Below the pieces are notes generated by a model, which ran no database searches, was not told where the DNA came from, and saw only the letters and a list, made by a program, of their open reading frames with translations. From Castellaniella daejeonensis (GTDB lineage Bacteria > Pseudomonadota > Gammaproteobacteria > Burkholderiales > Burkholderiaceae_B): 64,000 bases of DNA. Shown here in pieces: positions 1 through 11,994 of this stretch (the first letter of the stretch is position 1; the number at the start of each line of letters is the position of its first letter). Position numbers and translations under genes: made by a program. Location of the stretch: NCBI RefSeq assembly GCF_039523555.1, contig NZ_BAAAFN010000006.1, positions 248,001-312,000 on the forward strand, given 5' to 3'.

Positions 1-23
1 AGGGCGGGGAAAAAGCGTTGCAT
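1..23 (-). CDS. hflC: HflC, N-terminal fragment (cut by window edge)
   Basis: Only the first seven codons (MQRFFPA) lie in the window. They begin 9 bp after the hflK stop, with GGAG upstream as ribosome binding site. The call rests on position: hflC directly follows hflK in proteobacteria, and HflK-HflC form the membrane complex that modulates the FtsH protease. The protein itself cannot be checked here. Confidence 0.6.
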
Positions 24-1308
24 CTTGGGCTCCTAGTTCGAATACGGGCTGGTCATCAGGCTGTCGAGGCCGGACGGCACGCCGCGCTGCGACGCGCGGC
101 CGGACCCGGATTGCCCCTGGGCAGCCTGCGCGGCTCCGGCCGCGGCCGATGCCGACCCGCCGGCATCGCGCGAACCCGACGACGAGGAACCCCCGGCCGC
201 GCGCGCGGCCTGGCCCATGATCTTGTCGAGCGGCAGGTAGAGCATGTTGTTGCCCACCGGCGCATCGATCATGACCTTGGCGCTTTCGCTCAGGATGTCC
301 TGCATGGTTTCCAGGTACAGGCGCTCGCGGGTGACGCCGGGCGCCTTGGCGTATTCGGCGGCGATGCTGTCGAAGCGCGAGGTGTCGCCCTGGGCCTGGC
401 CGATGACCTGGGCGCTGTAGCCCTCGGATTCCTGGATCATGCGGGCTGCCTGGCCTTCGGCCTCGGGGATGACCCTGCTGGCATAGGCATTGCCTTCGTT
501 GATCTGCCGCTCGCGGTCCTGGCCGGCCTTGACGGCATCGTCGAACGCGGCCTGGACCTGCTCGGGCGGCTGGACGTTCTGGATGGCCACGGTGGAAATC
601 TGGATGCCGGTCTTGTAGCGATCCAGGATGGACTGCGCCAGGGACTGAACTTCGGACGCGACTTCGGTACGGCCCGAATACAGGACGAAGTCCATGGGCT
701 TGCGGCCGACGATCTCGCGCATGGCGGTCTCGGCGGCCTGGCGCACCGATTCATCGGGCTGGCTGGTGTTGAACAGGTAGGCCGGCGCACCGTCGGGCAG
801 CAGCCGGTATTGGACCACGAACTGCACGTCGACGATGTTCTCGTCGTTGGTGAGCATCAGCGATTCGGACAGCACCTTGTTGCGCGACGAGCCCCGGAAG
901 CCGACTTCGAAGGTGCGCAGCTGGGCGATGTTGACCTGCTGGGAGGCTTCGATGGGATACGGCAGGCGCCACTGCAGGCCCGGGTTGAGCGTCTTGACGT
1001 ACTGTCCGAAGCGGGTGACGACGGCCACCTGGCCTTCCTGGACGATCATGAAACCGCTGGCAAGCCACAGCAGGATGGCCGCCACGACCAGCAGCAGCAC
1101 GAAACGGGGCGACGGGCCCGGCAGGGACGGCAGGCCGCCACCCGAGGGCATGCGGGGACCGCGTCCGCCGCCGCGGCGGCCGAACAGGCCGTTCAGCCGC
1201 TTGCTGAAGTCGCGCCAGACTTCGTCCAGATCGGGGGGACCGGAAGGCTGATCGGGTTTGCCGCGGGAGTCGTCGTCCTGGTTCTGGCCGCCCCGCCCCC
1301 AGCCCGGA

Positions 1309-2415
<1,107 letters not shown>

Positions 2416-2505
2416 GGCAGCGTGCCCGTCACGCGGCGCAGGCCACAAAACGAATGCCCGCCGCGGCAGGGCGCGCGGCGGGCCGGGAAGAGAGGCTGCG
2501 GCGAA

Positions 2506-2742
2506 TTATTCGGCAGAGTCGTCCACCTGGAAGGAAACGGGACGGGCAGGCACGACAGTGGAAATGGCGTGCTTGTAGACCATCTGGGTGACCGTGTTGC
2601 GCAGCAACACGACGTATTGATCGAAGGACTCGACCTGGCCTTGCAGCTTGATCCCGTTGACCAGGTAGATCGAGACTGGAACGTGGTCCTTGCGCAAGGC
2701 GTTCAGGAATGGGTCTTGGAGAATTTGCCCTTTGTTGCTCAT
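2506..2742 (-). CDS. hfq: Hfq, RNA chaperone
   Basis: Hfq is a hexameric Sm-like chaperone that pairs small RNAs with mRNAs. The 78-aa product contains the Sm1 segment (NGIKLQGQVESFD) and the Sm2 YKHA motif. The N-terminal GQILQDPFLNALRK is nearly invariant in proteobacteria. The short C-terminal tail (FQVDDSAE) is acidic, as in other betaproteobacteria. The 85 bp to hisC include a TAAAAT hexamer that could serve as a -10 element, but I see no good -35. Confidence 0.98.
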   Translation of the reverse strand: MSNKGQILQDPFLNALRKDHVPVSIYLVNGIKLQGQVESFDQYVVLLRNTVTQMVYKHAISTVVPARPVSFQVDDSAE

Positions 2743-2827
2743 GGCCGAGGCTCCGGTTATTGAAGTTATGGTGGAGGATCTATTTTAATGCGTTTCGATA
2801 TTGATGCATTGCAGCGACGGCGCCGGC

Positions 2828-3904
2828 TCAGGCCGGCGGCAGCGCGCGCAGCGCGGCGCACAGGCGGGCGCATTGTTCCGGCGTGCCCACGGTGATGCGC
2901 AGGTGCTGGTCGATGCGCGGCGAGCGGAAATGCCGCACCAGGATGCCGGTCTCGCGCAGGCTGGCGGCGATCGCGGCCGCGTCGCGGCCCGGATGCCGGG
3001 CGAAGACGAAATTGGCCTGCGAAGGCAGGACATCGAACCCCAGGTCGCCCAGGTCGCGCGCCAGTTGCTCGCGCGCTTCGATCACGGCCCGCCGGGTGCG
3101 GTCGAACCAGGCTTCGTCTTCGATCGCCGCCTGGGCTCCGGCCAGGGCCACGCGGTCCAGGGGATAGGAATTGAAGCTGTCCTTCACCCGCGTCAGGCCC
3201 GCGATCAGGTCGGCCTGCCCCAGGGCGTATCCCACTCGCAGGCCCGCCAATGAGCGGGACTTGGACAAGGTATGGATCACCAGGATGTTGGGGCATTCGC
3301 CGATCAGCGCGGCCGCCGATTCCGCGCCGAAATCCACGTAGGCCTCGTCGACCACCACGGCACTGTCGGGGTGCGCCCGTGCGATGGCCGCGATCTCGTC
3401 CAGGGACAGGGCGCGACCGGTGGGTGCATTGGGATTGGCGAAGATGATGCCGGCGGGTTCCGGATCGGCCGGCCGGGTGTAGTCGCCGGCCCTCAGGACG
3501 AATTCCTCGTCGAGGGGAATCAGCCGGTGCGGCACGTCGTACAGGCGGCAGTAGGTCTTGTAGAAGCTGTAGGTCACGTCGGGCAGCCACAAGGGCCGTC
3601 CGCCGCGCAGGAAGAATGCGTTGAACACATGGGCCAGGATCTCGTCCGAGCCGTTGCCCAGGAACACCTGCCCGGGCGTCAGGCCGAAGCGGCGCGCAAT
3701 CGTGCCGCGCAGGCCCTGCGCCTGGTAGTCGGGATACAGGCGCATGTCGTCGGACAGGGCGGCGCGCATGGCCTCGATCGCCTTGGGCGAAGGCCCGTAC
3801 GGATTCTCGTTGGTATTCAGCTTCAGCAGGTTCGGGATGCGGGCCTGCTCGCCCGGCACGTAGGGAACCAGGCTGGCGATGTGATCGCTCCAGAGCGTGC
3901 TCAC
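2828..3904 (-). CDS. hisC: HisC, histidinol-phosphate aminotransferase
   Basis: This PLP-dependent class I/II aminotransferase converts imidazole-acetol phosphate and glutamate to histidinol phosphate in histidine synthesis. It is 358 aa. It shows the N-terminal LNTNENPYGPSP, the ANPNAPTG substrate/cofactor motif and the Schiff-base lysine in HTLSKSRSLAGLR (about K215). The start is GTG at 3904, overlapping the der stop as GTGA, so it is probably translationally coupled to der. It is separated from a his operon and grouped with der and hfq, which suggests the hisC2 copy type common in Burkholderiales. Confidence 0.95.
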   Translation of the reverse strand: MSTLWSDHIASLVPYVPGEQARIPNLLKLNTNENPYGPSPKAIEAMRAALSDDMRLYPDYQAQGLRGTIARRFGLTPGQVFLGNGSDEILAHVFNAFFLRGGRPLWLPDVTYSFYKTYCRLYDVPHRLIPLDEEFVLRAGDYTRPADPEPAGIIFANPNAPTGRALSLDEIAAIARAHPDSAVVVDEAYVDFGAESAAALIGECPNILVIHTLSKSRSLAGLRVGYALGQADLIAGLTRVKDSFNSYPLDRVALAGAQAAIEDEAWFDRTRRAVIEAREQLARDLGDLGFDVLPSQANFVFARHPGRDAAAIAASLRETGILVRHFRSPRIDQHLRITVGTPEQCARLCAALRALPPA

Positions 3905-5280
3905 GTCTCGTCCTTCAGGTAGGGATTGCGAGAAGATTTGAATTCCACCGACAGCGGCGTGCCGGCGAGCTTGAAGGCTTCGCGGAACTGGCCTTCGAGG
4001 TAGCGGCGATAGGAATCCGGGACCGCGTCCAGGGCGTTGCCGTGGATGATGATGCGCGGCGGATTCTGGCCGCCCTGGTGGGCGTAGCGCATCTTCGGCC
4101 GGAAAATGCCCTTGCGCGGTGGCGGCTGCTGCTCCACGGCGGCCTGCAGGGTACGGGTGAGCCTGGGGGTGGACAGCTTGGCGAAGGCGGCGGCATGGGC
4201 CGCGTCCACGGCCTTGAGCACGGCGCCGACACCCTGCCCCTTCAGGGCCGACAGGTGCAGCACGCGGGCGAAGGACAGGAAACGCAGCTTGCGGTCGTAC
4301 TCGCGCTGCACCCATTCGCGCTGCTCGCGGTCCACCGCGTCCCATTTGTTCAGACCCACGACCAGAGCGCGGCCTGTCTCGGTGATGAAACCGGCGATGT
4401 GGGCATCCTGGTCGGAAATACCTTCGCGCGCATCGATCAGCAGCAGCACGACGTTGGCGGCCTCGATGGCCTGCAGCGTCTTGATGACCGAGAACTTTTC
4501 CACGGTCTCGAAGACCTTGCCCCGGCGGCGCAGGCCGGCGGTGTCGATCAGCGTGTAGCGACGGTCGCCACGCTCGAATTCGATCTCGATGGCGTCGCGC
4601 GTGGTTCCCGGCAGGTCGTAGGCGATGACGCGGTCCTCGCCCACCAGGGTGTTGATCAACGTGGACTTGCCGACGTTCGGCCGGCCGGCGATGGCGAGCT
4701 TGATGCGATGATCGGGTTCGCCGCCGTCTTTTGCTTCCTCGGGGCTCTCGCCGGCCTGCGCAGCACGCTCGGCCAGCAGCGGGGCGAGCGCCTCGTCGGC
4801 CAGGGCCGCCACGCCGTCGCCGTGGGCTGCCGAGATCGGATGCGGCTCGCCCAGCCCCAGTTCGTGGAATTGGGCCAGGTCGGCATGGTGGCGCATGCCT
4901 TCGGCCTTGTTCACGGCCAGCAGCACGCGCTGACCGGATTTGCGCAGCAGGCGGGCGATCTCGTGGTCATGGGCGTTGATGCCTTCGCGCCCATCCACCA
5001 GGAAGATCACCACGTCGGATTCGGCAATGGCCTGGGCCGTCTGGCGGGCCATCTCGACCAGGATGCCGCGTGTGGCGACCGGCTCGAAACCGCCGGTGTC
5101 GACCACGATGTAAGGATATTCGCCCACCCGCCCTTCGCCATAGTGGCGGTCGCGGGTCAGCCCGGAGATGTTCGCCACCAGCGCCGCGCGCGAACGCGTC
5201 AGGCGGTTGAACAGGGTCGATTTGCCGACATTCGTGCGCCCGACCAGGGCCACGACCGGCTTGAAGCGAGTATCAGCCAC
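3901..5280 (-). CDS. der: Der (EngA), tandem-domain ribosome assembly GTPase
   Basis: Der has two GTPase domains and is needed for 50S maturation. The 459-aa product has P-loops GRTNVGKST near residue 14 and GRPNVGKST near residue 206, DTGG and DTAG switch motifs, NKAE and NKWD specificity motifs, and a C-terminal KH-like domain ending in a basic tail. It overlaps bamB by 8 bp and hisC by 4 bp, so it sits inside a continuous operon. Confidence 0.97.
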   Translation of the reverse strand: MADTRFKPVVALVGRTNVGKSTLFNRLTRSRAALVANISGLTRDRHYGEGRVGEYPYIVVDTGGFEPVATRGILVEMARQTAQAIAESDVVIFLVDGREGINAHDHEIARLLRKSGQRVLLAVNKAEGMRHHADLAQFHELGLGEPHPISAAHGDGVAALADEALAPLLAERAAQAGESPEEAKDGGEPDHRIKLAIAGRPNVGKSTLINTLVGEDRVIAYDLPGTTRDAIEIEFERGDRRYTLIDTAGLRRRGKVFETVEKFSVIKTLQAIEAANVVLLLIDAREGISDQDAHIAGFITETGRALVVGLNKWDAVDREQREWVQREYDRKLRFLSFARVLHLSALKGQGVGAVLKAVDAAHAAAFAKLSTPRLTRTLQAAVEQQPPPRKGIFRPKMRYAHQGGQNPPRIIIHGNALDAVPDSYRRYLEGQFREAFKLAGTPLSVEFKSSRNPYLKDET

Positions 5281-6424
5281 CGACGCCCACCAGGATCAGC
5301 TTGCCATCGCCCGTCTGGACCACCACCCCGCGCGGAGTGGACACCAGGGCGGAGACGACCGGCCCGCCGCCCACCAGCAGCCGGGCCATCAGGGTGCCGT
5401 CGGCGCGCGACAGGAAATGCACGTAGCCTTCGTAGTCGCCCACGGCCACGGCGGAACCCGCCGGCGCGGGCGCACCCAGGCGGCGGTTGAGCAACGCGCC
5501 CTGCTTCCAGAACTCGTGGCCATCCTTCAGGTCGAGGGCGTGAACCACATCGCGCGCATCGGCCAGATAGAGACGCTGGCCATCGGTGTGCATGCCGGTC
5601 GCGGACGAGATTTCCTGGGACCAGACGGCGCGCCCGCCCTGGGACACGTCGAAGCAGGTCGTGCGGCCCTGGTAGCTGACACCGCACAACAGGGGGCCGG
5701 CGACGACGGGTTCGCCGACCACGTCGGTGATGCGTTCGAGATCGGAGGCACCCCGCGAGGTGGAGACCGTGCCTTCCCAGCGCACGGCGCCGGAGGCTGC
5801 GTCGATCACCATCAGGCGGCCATTGGGCATGCCGGCGATCAGCAGGTTGGGCACCGACAGCATGCGGATGCTGGTGCGCAGCGCCAGCGCGGGCCCGGGG
5901 CGCTGGACATTCCAGCGCAGCTTGCCGGAGGCCGCATCGAAGGCCTGGATTCGGTAGTCGGTGGTGCGTACGGCCACAATGCCGTTGCCCACGGTGGGCG
6001 GCACGTTGACGGCGCTGGCGGCCTGGCTGCGCCAGAGTTCCTTGCCCTGGGCGTCGTAGGCGATGACCATGCCCGACTGGCTGACCACGGCAACCACTCT
6101 TCCGTCGCTGCCTGCCCCGGCGGACAGCGGGCCGGCATCGATGCGCCAGCGCAACGCACCCGAGGAGGCATCCACCGCCGCCACGGCCCCGGAAGGCGTC
6201 GCGGCATACAGGGTGTCACCCACCAGTTCGGGCGAGAAACCATAGCCGCCCCCGCTGCCGATCGAGGCCGACCAGCGCGCCGACACCGCCAGAGAGGGCG
6301 CGTAGTCGGTCAGCGGCGCGGGGTCGAAGCGGGCATCGGAATGGGAAAACAGGCCGCAACCGGACAGCCCGGCGGCGACCAGGCCGACGAGCGCCGCACG
6401 AAACAGACGGGAGGTGGATCGCAT
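5273..6424 (-). CDS. bamB: BamB, outer-membrane assembly lipoprotein
   Basis: BamB is the beta-propeller lipoprotein of the BAM complex, which inserts outer-membrane beta-barrels. The 383-aa product starts with a lipoprotein signal ending in the lipobox LSGC (Cys about 23). PQQ-like propeller repeats follow (for example VAVDASSGALRWR and VIDAASGAVRWEG). It sits between yfgM and der, its usual place in proteobacteria. Confidence 0.95.
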   Translation of the reverse strand: MRSTSRLFRAALVGLVAAGLSGCGLFSHSDARFDPAPLTDYAPSLAVSARWSASIGSGGGYGFSPELVGDTLYAATPSGAVAAVDASSGALRWRIDAGPLSAGAGSDGRVVAVVSQSGMVIAYDAQGKELWRSQAASAVNVPPTVGNGIVAVRTTDYRIQAFDAASGKLRWNVQRPGPALALRTSIRMLSVPNLLIAGMPNGRLMVIDAASGAVRWEGTVSTSRGASDLERITDVVGEPVVAGPLLCGVSYQGRTTCFDVSQGGRAVWSQEISSATGMHTDGQRLYLADARDVVHALDLKDGHEFWKQGALLNRRLGAPAPAGSAVAVGDYEGYVHFLSRADGTLMARLLVGGGPVVSALVSTPRGVVVQTGDGKLILVGVGG

Positions 6425-6430
6425 GAGAGG

Positions 6431-7069
6431 TCAGGCTCCGTTCAGGGCATCGATTTTCAGCTGGACGATCTGGGCCGCAGGGTCTGCGCCCAGGGATTTC
6501 AGGGCCTCTTTCCAGGCCTGGACAGCCTGGGCGTTCTGGCCCTGGGCGGCCAGGATATCGCCGCGGCGGTCGGCATACAGGCTGGCGAAACCGGCGGGCG
6601 GCGTGCCCTGCAGCTGGGCCAGGGCGGGTTCGTATTGCTTCTGGGCCAGCAGCACGCCGGCCAGGCGCAGGCGGGCCACGGCGCGCAGCGCCGGGGCCGT
6701 ATCGTCGCGCACCAGCCATTCGAGCTGCTCGCGGGCGCCATCCAGGTCCTTGCGCTGCTGCAGGGCCCAGGCCGCCACCAGCACGCCGCGCGCGGCATAG
6801 CCGGAACCGGCGTAATCGTCGCGCAGGGCCGCGCTGGCTGCCTTGATGCGGGCCACGGCATCATCGCCCGGCTGGGCCGCGGCGGCTTCGAGCGCCTCGT
6901 AGTAGCCCATGGCCTGATTGGCCTGATGCGATTGGTACCACTGCCAGCCGCGCCAGCCGGCGAACACGGCCAGCACGGCGAAGACCAGGGCCATGGTGAG
7001 CGTGCCGTAGCGTTCCCACCAGGCCTTCAGCGCGTCGATTTTTTCCTGTTCTTCGAGATCGTATGCCAT
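6431..7069 (-). CDS. yfgM: YfgM-like tetratricopeptide membrane protein
   Basis: YfgM is an inner-membrane TPR protein linked to periplasmic chaperone networks and SecYEG. This copy is 212 aa. It opens with a cytoplasmic segment MAYDLEEQEKIDALKAWWER, has one transmembrane helix (about 23-42) and then Ala-rich TPR-like helices. The start at 7069 lies 8 bp after the hisS stop; the longer upstream frame is within hisS. The hisS-yfgM-bamB-der order supports the call. Confidence 0.9.
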   Translation of the reverse strand: MAYDLEEQEKIDALKAWWERYGTLTMALVFAVLAVFAGWRGWQWYQSHQANQAMGYYEALEAAAAQPGDDAVARIKAASAALRDDYAGSGYAARGVLVAAWALQQRKDLDGAREQLEWLVRDDTAPALRAVARLRLAGVLLAQKQYEPALAQLQGTPPAGFASLYADRRGDILAAQGQNAQAVQAWKEALKSLGADPAAQIVQLKIDALNGA

Positions 7070-7077
7070 GCCTGTGT

Positions 7078-8361
7078 TCAGATCCTTTGTTGGAGTTGCT
7101 CGGCCAGCCGGTCGAAGGCGACCGATTCCTGCTGTCCGTCGCCGGCCGCGCCGGTGCGCAGCCATTTCACCGTAGCCTGGCCGGAGGCCAGTTCGTCTCC
7201 GCCGATGACGACGGCGGCCACTGCGCCGCTGGCGTCGGCCCGGCGGAACTGTGATTTAAACCCAGTCGAACCGGCATGGACAAGTGCCCGCAGCCCGGCG
7301 TCGCGCAGGGACTCGGCGAGCTGCGCTGCGCGGCGCTGGGCGGCTTCGCCCTGGTGAACCAGGTAGACCTGGCACTCGGCCGGATCCTGGTCGGGCGCGT
7401 CCTGCTGCCAGAGATCGAGCAGACGTTCCATGCCGATGGCGAAGCCCACCGCCGGCGCCGGCTTGCCGCCCAGCAGCTCGATCAGGCCGTCATAGCGTCC
7501 GCCGCCGCAGACCGTGCCCTGGGCGCCCAGGCGGTCCGTGACCCATTCGAACACCGTCAGGTTGTAATAATCCAGCCCGCGCACCAGGCGCGGATTGAGC
7601 GTATGGGAAATTCCGGCGTCGTCGAGCCGGTCGCACAAGCCCCGATAGTGCGCCAGGGATTCTTCCCCCAGGAAATCAAACAGGCGCGGGGCGGCGTTGG
7701 CCATGTCCTGCATGGCCGGATTCTTGGTGTCCAGCACGCGCAACGGGTTGCTGTACATGCGGCGGCGCGCTTCCTCGTCGAGCACGTCGGCATGTTTCTC
7801 GAGGTGGGCCACCAGGGCCGCACGGTGGGCGGCGCGCTCTTCGGCCTGGCCCAGGGAATTGAGTTCCAGGCGGATGTCCTGCAGGCCCAGCAGGCGCCAC
7901 AGGCGCGCCAGCATCACGATCAGCTCCGCGTCCACGTCGGGGCCGGGGAACCCCAGGGCTTCGACGTCGATCTGGTGGAACTGGCGATAGCGGCCGCGCT
8001 GCGGGCGCTCGTGCCGGAACACCGGCCCCATCGCATAGACGCGGCGCGGCCGGTCGTAGAGGAAATTATGCTCGATCACCGAGCGGACGATGCCGGCGGT
8101 GAACTCGGGCCGCATCGTCAGGCGCTCGTCGTTCAGGGGGTCGACGAAAGAATACATTTCTTTCTCGACGATGTCGGTGACTTCGCCGATGCCGCGCGCG
8201 AACAGGCGCGTGTGTTCCAGCACCGGCGTGCGCAGGTTCTGGTAGCCGTAGCTGGCCAGCCAGTCGCGCACGATGGACTCGAGCCGTTCCCAACGCGCCG
8301 TTTCCGGCGGCAAGGCATCCTTCATGCCGGTCAGGCCGGCGACTTTCTTGAATTCGGACAT
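7078..8361 (-). CDS. hisS: HisS, histidyl-tRNA synthetase
   Basis: HisS charges tRNA-His and is a class II synthetase. It is 427 aa. Motif 2 is in the VFRHERPQRGRYRQFHQID region, the histidine A-motif is LVRGLDYYN, and motif 3 is GFAIGMERL. The C-terminal anticodon-binding domain contains AESLRDAGLRALV. The start at 8361 (MSEFKKVAGLTGMKD) lies only 4 bp after the ispG stop, so the two are tightly coupled. Confidence 0.97.
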   Translation of the reverse strand: MSEFKKVAGLTGMKDALPPETARWERLESIVRDWLASYGYQNLRTPVLEHTRLFARGIGEVTDIVEKEMYSFVDPLNDERLTMRPEFTAGIVRSVIEHNFLYDRPRRVYAMGPVFRHERPQRGRYRQFHQIDVEALGFPGPDVDAELIVMLARLWRLLGLQDIRLELNSLGQAEERAAHRAALVAHLEKHADVLDEEARRRMYSNPLRVLDTKNPAMQDMANAAPRLFDFLGEESLAHYRGLCDRLDDAGISHTLNPRLVRGLDYYNLTVFEWVTDRLGAQGTVCGGGRYDGLIELLGGKPAPAVGFAIGMERLLDLWQQDAPDQDPAECQVYLVHQGEAAQRRAAQLAESLRDAGLRALVHAGSTGFKSQFRRADASGAVAAVVIGGDELASGQATVKWLRTGAAGDGQQESVAFDRLAEQLQQRI

Positions 8362-8365
8362 GGAT

Positions 8366-9676
8366 TCAGTTTGTGTGGCGCGCCACGACGCCCGGGCGGC
8401 GCGGGGGCTCGGCGCCCTGCTCCTGCCCATAGCGCCGGGCCACGTAGTTCTCGACGATGGCCTGGAATTCCTCGGCGATATGATCGCCCTTGAGTGTCAC
8501 GGTGCGCTCGCCATCCACGTACACCGGCGCGGACGGCACTTCGCCCGTGCCCGGCAGGCTGATGCCGATGTCCGCATGGCGGCTCTCGCCCGGCCCATTG
8601 ACGACGCAGCCCATGACGGCGACGTGCATGTTCTCAACACCCGGGTAACGGGTCTTCCAGACCGGCATCTGGGCACGCAGGTAGGCCTGGATGCTGGCCG
8701 CCAGTTCCTGGAACACCGTGCTGCTGGTACGCCCGCAGCCCGGACAGGCCACGACCATCGGGGTGAAGGCCCGCAGGCCCATGGTCTGCAGGATTTCCTG
8801 GGCGACGACGACTTCGCGGCTGCGATCGCCGCCGGGCTCGGGGGTGAGCGAGATGCGGATCGTGTCGCCGATGCCTTCCTGGAGCAGGACCGCCAGGGCC
8901 GCCGTGGAGGCGACGATGCCCTTGGAGCCCATCCCGGCCTCGGTCAGGCCCAGGTGCAGGGGATAGTCGCAGCGGCGCGACAAATCGCGGTAGACGGCGA
9001 TCAGGTCCTGGACATGGCTGACCTTGCAGGACAGCACGATGGCATCGCCCCGCAGGCCCAGTTCCTGGGCGCGCTCGGCATTGCTGATGGCCGAGACCAC
9101 CAGGGCTTCGCGCATCACGGCATTGGCCGACCAGGGCACGGGCCGGGCGGCGTTCTCGTCCATCATCCGCGCCAGCAGTTCGTGATCCAGGCTGCCCCAG
9201 TTCACACCGATGCGGATCGGCTTGTCGTGGCGGCAGGCGACCTCGATCATCTGCGCGAAATTGTCGTCGCGGCGCTTGCCGCCGCCCATGTTGCCGGGAT
9301 TGATGCGGTACTTGGACAGCGCCTGCGCGCAATCCGGAAACTGGGTCAGCAGCTTGTGGCCGTTGTAGTGGAAGTCGCCCACCAGGGGTACCGGCACGTT
9401 CATGCGGTCGAGTTCGTCGCGCAGGGCGGCGACCTGGGCGGCGGCCTCGGGGGTGTTGACGGTGACACGCACCAGTTCCGAACCGGCCCGCCAGAGCTCG
9501 CGCACCTGCTGCGCGGTGGCCCGGGGATCGGCCGTGTCGGTATTGGTCATGGACTGCACCACGACCGGCGCGGCGCCGCCCACCTGGACCGTGTGGCCGC
9601 CCCAGCGCACGGCGACGGCGCGGGTTGGCCGCCGGGGAGCGGCGGCCGGCTCGGGATTCACGGAAGGAACGGTCAT
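8366..9676 (-). CDS. ispG: IspG (GcpE), HMBPP synthase
   Basis: IspG is the [4Fe-4S] enzyme that converts MEcPP to HMBPP, the penultimate step of the MEP isoprenoid pathway. It is 436 aa. It contains VVQSMTNTDTADP near the N-terminus and the cluster cysteines CPGCGR plus a Cys in the VMGCVVNGPGE motif. The start ATG at 9676 overlaps the rodZ stop as ATGA. Confidence 0.97.
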   Translation of the reverse strand: MTVPSVNPEPAAAPRRPTRAVAVRWGGHTVQVGGAAPVVVQSMTNTDTADPRATAQQVRELWRAGSELVRVTVNTPEAAAQVAALRDELDRMNVPVPLVGDFHYNGHKLLTQFPDCAQALSKYRINPGNMGGGKRRDDNFAQMIEVACRHDKPIRIGVNWGSLDHELLARMMDENAARPVPWSANAVMREALVVSAISNAERAQELGLRGDAIVLSCKVSHVQDLIAVYRDLSRRCDYPLHLGLTEAGMGSKGIVASTAALAVLLQEGIGDTIRISLTPEPGGDRSREVVVAQEILQTMGLRAFTPMVVACPGCGRTSSTVFQELAASIQAYLRAQMPVWKTRYPGVENMHVAVMGCVVNGPGESRHADIGISLPGTGEVPSAPVYVDGERTVTLKGDHIAEEFQAIVENYVARRYGQEQGAEPPRRPGVVARHTN

Positions 9677-10172
9677 TGACGCAAGGCCCTCAGCCAATCG
9701 AACACCAGCCATTCGTCGGGCACCCAGCCGCGGTTGACCGCATACACGCCGATCACGCAGAACAGCAGCAGGATCAGCAACAGCCAGGCCCAGGTGCGAT
9801 GCGCCGGCTCGCCCTTGGGCGTCATGTCGGCCTGCTGCAGGGCGCGCCGCGCGCCCAGGGCCGTCACGGCGGGCCTGGGCCGGGTCGGCCCGACCGCCTC
9901 GTCGAGCAGCTTCAGGGCGGCATCCACGTCGGTTTCCAGGAAGCGCGCATAGTTGCGCACCAGCCCGCGCAGGGGCACGCCTTCTGGCAGCCGCGACCAG
10001 TCGCAGGCTTCCAGGTAGCCCAGCTGCACCGAGGAATACTTGATGCGTGCGGAGACTTCGGACAACGACAGGCCGCGCGTCTCGCGCATGGCCCTCAGCG
10101 CATCACCCAGCGACAGCGCATCCTGATCCTGAACCGCATCCTGGCGCCGCAGCCCCAGAGGGGAGGTTTCGC

Positions 10173-10176
<4 letters not shown>
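9673..10176 (-). CDS. rodZ: RodZ-like helix-turn-helix membrane protein, short form
   Basis: RodZ links MreB filaments to the envelope and supports rod shape. This 167-aa product has an N-terminal HTH_25-type domain (about 21-90: LGDALRAMRETRGLSLSEVS and LPEGVPLRGLVRNYARFLE) and one transmembrane helix (about 127-146, WAWLLLILLLFCVIGVYAV). Only about 20 periplasmic residues follow. Full-length RodZ proteins of about 330 aa carry a periplasmic DUF4115 domain, absent here. The rlmN-rodZ-ispG order is the family standard, so this is a reduced RodZ rather than an unrelated regulator. Confidence 0.85.
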
Positions 10177-11324
<1,148 letters not shown>

Positions 11325-11375
11325 GTGCGTATTTTCTGCATGGAGTCCCGGCCACGGCCGGGACTCGTGCCGCAA

Positions 11376-11801
11376 TCAGCGGCTGTGGATGTTGCTTTCG
11401 GGGAAGAAGAAGGCGATTTCGGCGGCCGCCGTTTCCGGGGCATCGGAGCCGTGCACCGCATTGGCGTCGATGCTCTCGGCGAAATCGGCGCGGATCGTGC
11501 CCGGCGCGGCCTTCTTGGGATCGGTCGCGCCCATCAGGTCGCGGTTCTTCGAGATGGCGGATTCACCTTCCAGCACCTGGACGAACACCGGGCCCGAGAC
11601 CATGAAGTCGACCAGGTCCTTGAAGAAGGGGCGTTCCTTGTGCACGGCGTAGAAGCGTTCGGCTTCGCCGCGGGAGAGCTGGCGCAGCTGGGCGGCCACC
11701 ACGGTCAGGCCGGCCTTTTCGAAACGGGAGACGATCTCGCCGATGGCGTTCTTGGCGACGGCGTCGGGCTTGATGATGGAAAGGGTGCGTTCAATAGCCA
11801 T
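11376..11801 (-). CDS. ndk: Ndk, nucleoside diphosphate kinase
   Basis: Ndk transfers phosphate from ATP to NDPs through a phosphohistidine. The product is 141 aa, the normal length. The catalytic His is in NAVHGSDAPETA and the N-terminus MAIERTLSIIKPDAV is typical. It is the first gene of the minus-strand operon; the 190-bp gap to valS must hold divergent promoters. A TAAAAT hexamer at 11949-11954 is a possible -10 for valS, but I see no strong -35 on either strand. Confidence 0.98.
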   Translation of the reverse strand: MAIERTLSIIKPDAVAKNAIGEIVSRFEKAGLTVVAAQLRQLSRGEAERFYAVHKERPFFKDLVDFMVSGPVFVQVLEGESAISKNRDLMGATDPKKAAPGTIRADFAESIDANAVHGSDAPETAAAEIAFFFPESNIHSR

Positions 11802-11994
11802 GAAAGTTTCCGGTAGGGAATGGAAAACAGGGTTTTCCGGTGAAAATGTGGAATGACACCGCCGCGGCCGCCCCGACGGATCGGGCCGGTGATCGGGTCT
11901 TGTGGTCAACCGCGCATTTTACCATGGGCGGTTTTCTCGCCATGCGCCTAAAATGATCGTTTTTTCGTCGCCGGCCCCCTGCCAAGAAAAACCC